From: Saccoglossus kowalevskii
Taxonomy: Eukaryota > Hemichordata > Enteropneusta > Harrimaniidae
NCBI RefSeq assembly: GCF_000003605.2
Contig: NW_003134358.1
Location: forward strand, 227,977 to 251,371
Direction: 5' to 3'
Length of the DNA stretch: 23,395 bases
The number at the start of each line of letters is the position of its first letter. The stretch's first letter is position 1. Both the position numbers and the translations under genes were made by a program. The notes under the pieces were generated by a model that made no database searches, was not told where the DNA came from, and saw nothing but the letters and a program-made list of their open reading frames with translations. Below, in pieces: positions 20,122 to 23,395 of this stretch.

Positions 20122-21700
20122 TAACAATTGTTCAGGTGAATCCTGTATATCAGGTATACATCATTAATTTAATGCAATGTCCAGCATGATGATAAGATGA
20201 CCAAACAAACAAGTCATTCACTACTGAACCTTCGATCGGTGCACGCACGGCGGCGTTCATCAACTGACTTTCCATCAATGAACACGACATTTTATAAACG
20301 TTTCGGCAAGGTGATATGTAACAGCAGAAAAAGTCACACAAAACTGTGTGTTATTAAAAAAAAAACAGAAGAAAATGTGAAATGGTTTGTCTCGCTGCCT
20401 GTTCTTAGGCATAAACAAAATGCCTATTTTAATAGCTGCAGGAACCTAAAATTCAGTCTTCAAATACATCCAAACTATAATATACTGCAATGAAATACTT
20501 AATTAGAATTGTAAATGAAGGCAGTTATCTGGCAAGTATAATGCTTTGCTTCATTTTACTTTTTGTAATTTCTTTATCATGAACACTATATTATGGATAT
20601 TGTTAAAATAAAAAAACACCTATCTAAATATACCCCACTACTGTATGTGTACAGAACGGCGTTGATTGGTTCAGCAAGTTATTTTGGTGTTGTTTGTAGA
20701 ATATCCTTATGTTTAGCCAGCTATTTAGATTGTTTGTTCAGGGGGTATTAACATTATGGATCTTACCTTCCTTTTTTATTCAAAAGAATGTTGATCGATC
20801 CACTAAACACCTTCCAGTAAAGTTGTTCAATTTAATATTATATATGATACCATGTTTAACAATTACGCCAAACAGAAATCTAACAAAACAAACAGTTATT
20901 CCAGACAGTTTACCTCTTTTTCACGTGAAATATGGTTTTACGTTCGGGTCAATTTGACAAGTAATGAGCGAAGAATACATTCCCGTGGGTTTATTGTATC
21001 TGATAATAAAATCAATGTTGATAACCCAATTTAGTTAGATACACAGTACCACTACACTAAAATAGTCAAAATAAGTGAATTTTTCATGAAAATTTATCTT
21101 ATTTAGAACATAAGATGTTATTTCGTGATACTAACAACGCCAAAACTGAAAGAAAAAAACAATATTTCGTATTGGGTAAAAAAAAGTTGACATATGTCAA
21201 ACTCAATAATTATGTTGAACTTTGAACTAAAAGCGTGTGATAATTTTTTAACTTAATTTCTTAGGTTGAATATGTTCTAATGCTTACAGATAACTTTGCT
21301 ACAAATTGTCATAGCTACATAAAATTTATTAATATTCATGTTCCTCAAATTATACTACATGTATTGTATTAATCTCATTGTCTCGCATGGAATAATATAT
21401 CAATACTTATATAAAAGTTCCTAAAACATAATAGTACTGCAACATATCTAAGAAAAATTTTGCAAGAACAATACTATGTTTCTCCATTAATACTTACATG
21501 TACTGTATTAATGTAAATGTCCCTTATAGAATAATCTAGTATGAATTGTAAAGTTCCCAACATGTATAAATAATATTACAGTGAAGTACCTTATACAATA
21601 AAATACTATCCAGGCATGCTGCAACTATTTTGACCACTTATGGTATTTCTATTTCTAAAAAAATATTTTATATTATTCAAATATCACCTTATATCTTAAA
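20122..21700. other. Intergenic, no gene supported
   Basis: AT-rich sequence. A 98-codon plus frame at 20197-20493 and an overlapping minus frame at 20150-20341 lie in a slightly less AT-rich patch (20210-20280), but neither shows a known domain or splice signals. The rest is featureless apart from short T- and A-runs. Confidence 0.45.
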
Positions 21701-21744
21701 AATTGCATTTTCTATTTGCACCAAAATTAAACTCAGTTGACTTT

Positions 21745-22330
21745 TCATAGTGATTGATAAGAATCCCAAATTTGAAGAAGATCAGATAAAAATTGTTTTG
21801 AGTTGCTGTAACCACAAGAAGAAGACAATTTTAGTTGAAATTTAACAACCATCTCGATTATTAATATGCATAGGACCTGTACCAAAACTAAAGGACGGTG
21901 GTCATTGTGACATTTGTACATTGATTTTCCCACAATCCAATGCGCTCTTTTAATAGATATCACAAGTATGAAGTTTGACCTGGGCACAACTTCCACTAAT
22001 TACCGCCGATGACTCCTTCGATACCCTCCAACACCTAAAAAATACTTAATTTAATTAAAGCATGGTAGCGTCTCAGTTTATACTCGTTGAACTGCACAAC
22101 AGTCAAAGTCGCTACCTTTGCAACCTCGCGACAACTATCACCCTTTAAACTTGCCAAAAATTTCCAAACTGGTTAATATAATATCCAAGTTTGAGAGAAA
22201 TTTGATAAAAATTATTTGAGTTATTGTAACCACAAGAAAGGGTTTTATGATGGAGTCAGACAGACATTTTTTCCTAATATACCATGACCTTCATCCACGA
22301 CGATACGGACAAGGTCAAATTGGTAATGAC
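21745..22330. repeat. Two diverged copies of a dispersed repeat
   Basis: About 60 bp starting near 21765 (cccaaatttgaagaagatca, continuing to gtaaccacaag) recur near 22183 (tccaagtttgagagaaattt, continuing to gtaaccacaag), roughly 417 bp apart in the same orientation. Both contain gataaaaatt and gagtt(g/a)(c/t)tgtaaccacaag. This 'caagtttga...aaa' style is common in interspersed repeats of marine invertebrates. The 83-codon minus frame inside is not considered a gene. Confidence 0.5.
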
Positions 22331-22485
22331 CAACACAACTTGAAAGATTCACCAATACCATTTTGGACACCATCATCAAGTCTGACAACAATAGTCATCA
22401 CAGCATCTCACATATAATTTTTTGAGTATCCCACCCCCAGGAAAATATAATTATTCAACATATAATCACGTCATAATGTTGTCAA

Positions 22486-22499
22486 TTTATTTATTTATT
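22486..22499 (-). terminator. Overlapping poly(A) signals of the minus-strand gene at 22802-23129
   Basis: The plus-strand run tttatttatttatt gives three overlapping AATAAA hexamers on the minus strand, about 310 bases after the stop codon at 22804-22802. They are the clearest signals downstream of the exon and would give a 3' UTR of about 330 nt. Confidence 0.4.
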
Positions 22500-22801
22500 T
22501 GTTGAAACCTTTTTAAATCAGTGGCTCACCAATAGAAGTACACATACAGAAATAAATCAATTAGGAGTAGAAAAGCACATGTCTGAATGTACAAATATTT
22601 ACAACAAACAGCCTGTTGGCTGATATAGCTCCGCTCTTAGAAATGCACATTTCAATTAAAGAACTGAAGATATCATTAGAAAATGAACAATATGTATAGT
22701 ATCAGAGCAATTGGACCTGCGGTTTTTAACAAGAAGTCAAAAATATCGCTTTTTACCAAAAATGACAAAAATATTCATCAAAATTATAGAATACTAGTAA
22801 A

Positions 22802-23129
22802 TTAAACGAAGTAATAATCAGACATTAATAGAGGGCAGTCATGAAATTCAGTTGTGTAATCATAATACAAAACCATCGGTTCCGGATCTTGATAGACACC
22901 ACCCTTCGCACCGATTTCCTCCAAGGTCACATCTGGCATCAGCAAAGCCTCTGTGTTTCGAGTTTTGTCTTGAAATATTTTCAATTTGGATGATTCTGTT
23001 GCAGTTTCTTCATAGATTATTTGCATAATCCCGTAAATGGTGAGATGAGAGTGTACCAGCTTTTTAAAGTGTCCGGGATATGATCTCACATTGTCAAAAG
23101 TTATTAGACGTAATTCAAGAAGAACGTAC
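22802..23129 (-). CDS. Last exon of an unrecognised conserved-looking protein, 5' part outside the window
   Basis: On the minus strand, the acceptor ttgcacag ends at 23130. Translation from 23129 (one base completing a split codon) gives 108 residues to TAA at 22804-22802. Composition is clearly protein-like and richer in G+C than the flanks. Notable segments are FDNVRSYPGHFKKLV, LTIYGIMQIIYEET, SSKLKIFQDK, LMPDVTLEEIGAKGG, and an acidic, aromatic tail LYYDYTTEFHDCPLL ending SDYYFV. Alternating strands and a helix, then L..(D)xTLEE(I/L)G, suggest a ubiquitin-like (beta-grasp) fold, but I cannot name the family. The open frame upstream of 23129 (MVEWWYEH...) is intron read-through. Earlier exons must lie beyond 23395. 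Confidence 0.7.
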
Positions 23130-23233
23130 CTGTGCAAGGAGGAAATAAAAACAATTATTAAATGTTCATACCACCATTCCACCATGACAATTTACTTTCT
23201 GGGTCCAACATTTGTGTCATCAACACAAACAAC

Positions 23234-23395
23234 CAATATTGTCCTTTCTAGGTGGAGCTAACTTTCTACTATGCAGTATTACCCTATCTGGGTATGGATA
23301 ACATTCAACTCTCCAGTATTACCCTTTCTGGGTGCAGCTACCATTCAACTCCTCAGTATTACGCTTTGTGTGTTTAACTCACAGGCAGATCACCT
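23234..23395. repeat. 40-bp tandem repeat running off the window edge
   Basis: The phrase cagtattaccctttctgggt, or a variant, begins at 23234, 23274, 23314 and 23354, exactly 40 bp apart. The middle units are followed by acattcaactc or ccattcaactc. At least four copies are present, and divergence is lowest between the second and third. Confidence 0.8.

Noticed and set aside
20197-20493. 98-codon plus-strand open frame
   Set aside because: Lysine- and asparagine-rich as expected from AT-rich DNA, with no recognisable domain, no splice context and an overlapping minus-strand frame of similar quality.
22802-23185. Counting MVEWWYEH... (23185-23130) as the N-terminus of the last minus-strand protein
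   Set aside because: This part lies upstream of a clear pyrimidine-rich acceptor ending cacag and has AT-driven composition, so it is taken as intron.

Overview
The window looks like nuclear DNA of an invertebrate animal, probably marine. It is AT-rich, its genes are split by GT-AG introns, and it is full of small non-autonomous transposon-like elements, SINE-like debris and decayed tandem repeats. The style suggests a lophotrochozoan such as a mollusc or brachiopod, but that is an inference. I see no prokaryotic, organellar or viral organisation.

Region 1 (about 1-7690, plus strand) holds one complete gene of eight coding exons. They join in frame to a 414-residue FAD-dependent amine oxidase of the peroxisomal sarcosine oxidase / L-pipecolate oxidase family (PIPOX). 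The ADP-binding GxGxxG, the covalent-flavin cysteine, the conserved active-site lysine and a C-terminal AKL peroxisomal signal are all visible. Its introns hold a TTAA-flanked inverted-repeat element, a tRNA-derived SINE head, a G-run transposon remnant and tiny CAT...ATG insertions flanked by 7-bp direct repeats.

Region 2 (about 7690-14140) has no gene I can support. It contains a decayed tandem array with a period near 119 bp, a short 'tccgctact' array and a perfect CATAT microsatellite.

Region 3 (14142-16656, minus strand) carries the 5' part of a secreted peptide gene. A perfect CRE, a TATA-like box and an initiator lie in a row. A proposed 40-nt non-coding first exon follows, then a 2.2-kb intron whose acceptor abuts the ATG. 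The second exon encodes a signal peptide plus a C-x12-C segment and ends at a phase-1 donor. This layout is that of insulin genes, and the peptide vaguely resembles an insulin B chain, but no A-chain exon is recognisable in the window. The gene converges with PIPOX.

Region 4 (about 16657-22480) is repeat-rich intergenic DNA: a TA-flanked 213-bp MITE, a nested inverted-repeat element, a 37-bp near-perfect palindrome flanked by 7-bp direct repeats, and two copies of a dispersed repeat.

Region 5 (22486-23129, minus strand) is the last exon of an unrecognised gene that continues beyond the window. A 40-bp tandem repeat lies upstream of the exon at the window edge. The three genes show no functional link to one another.
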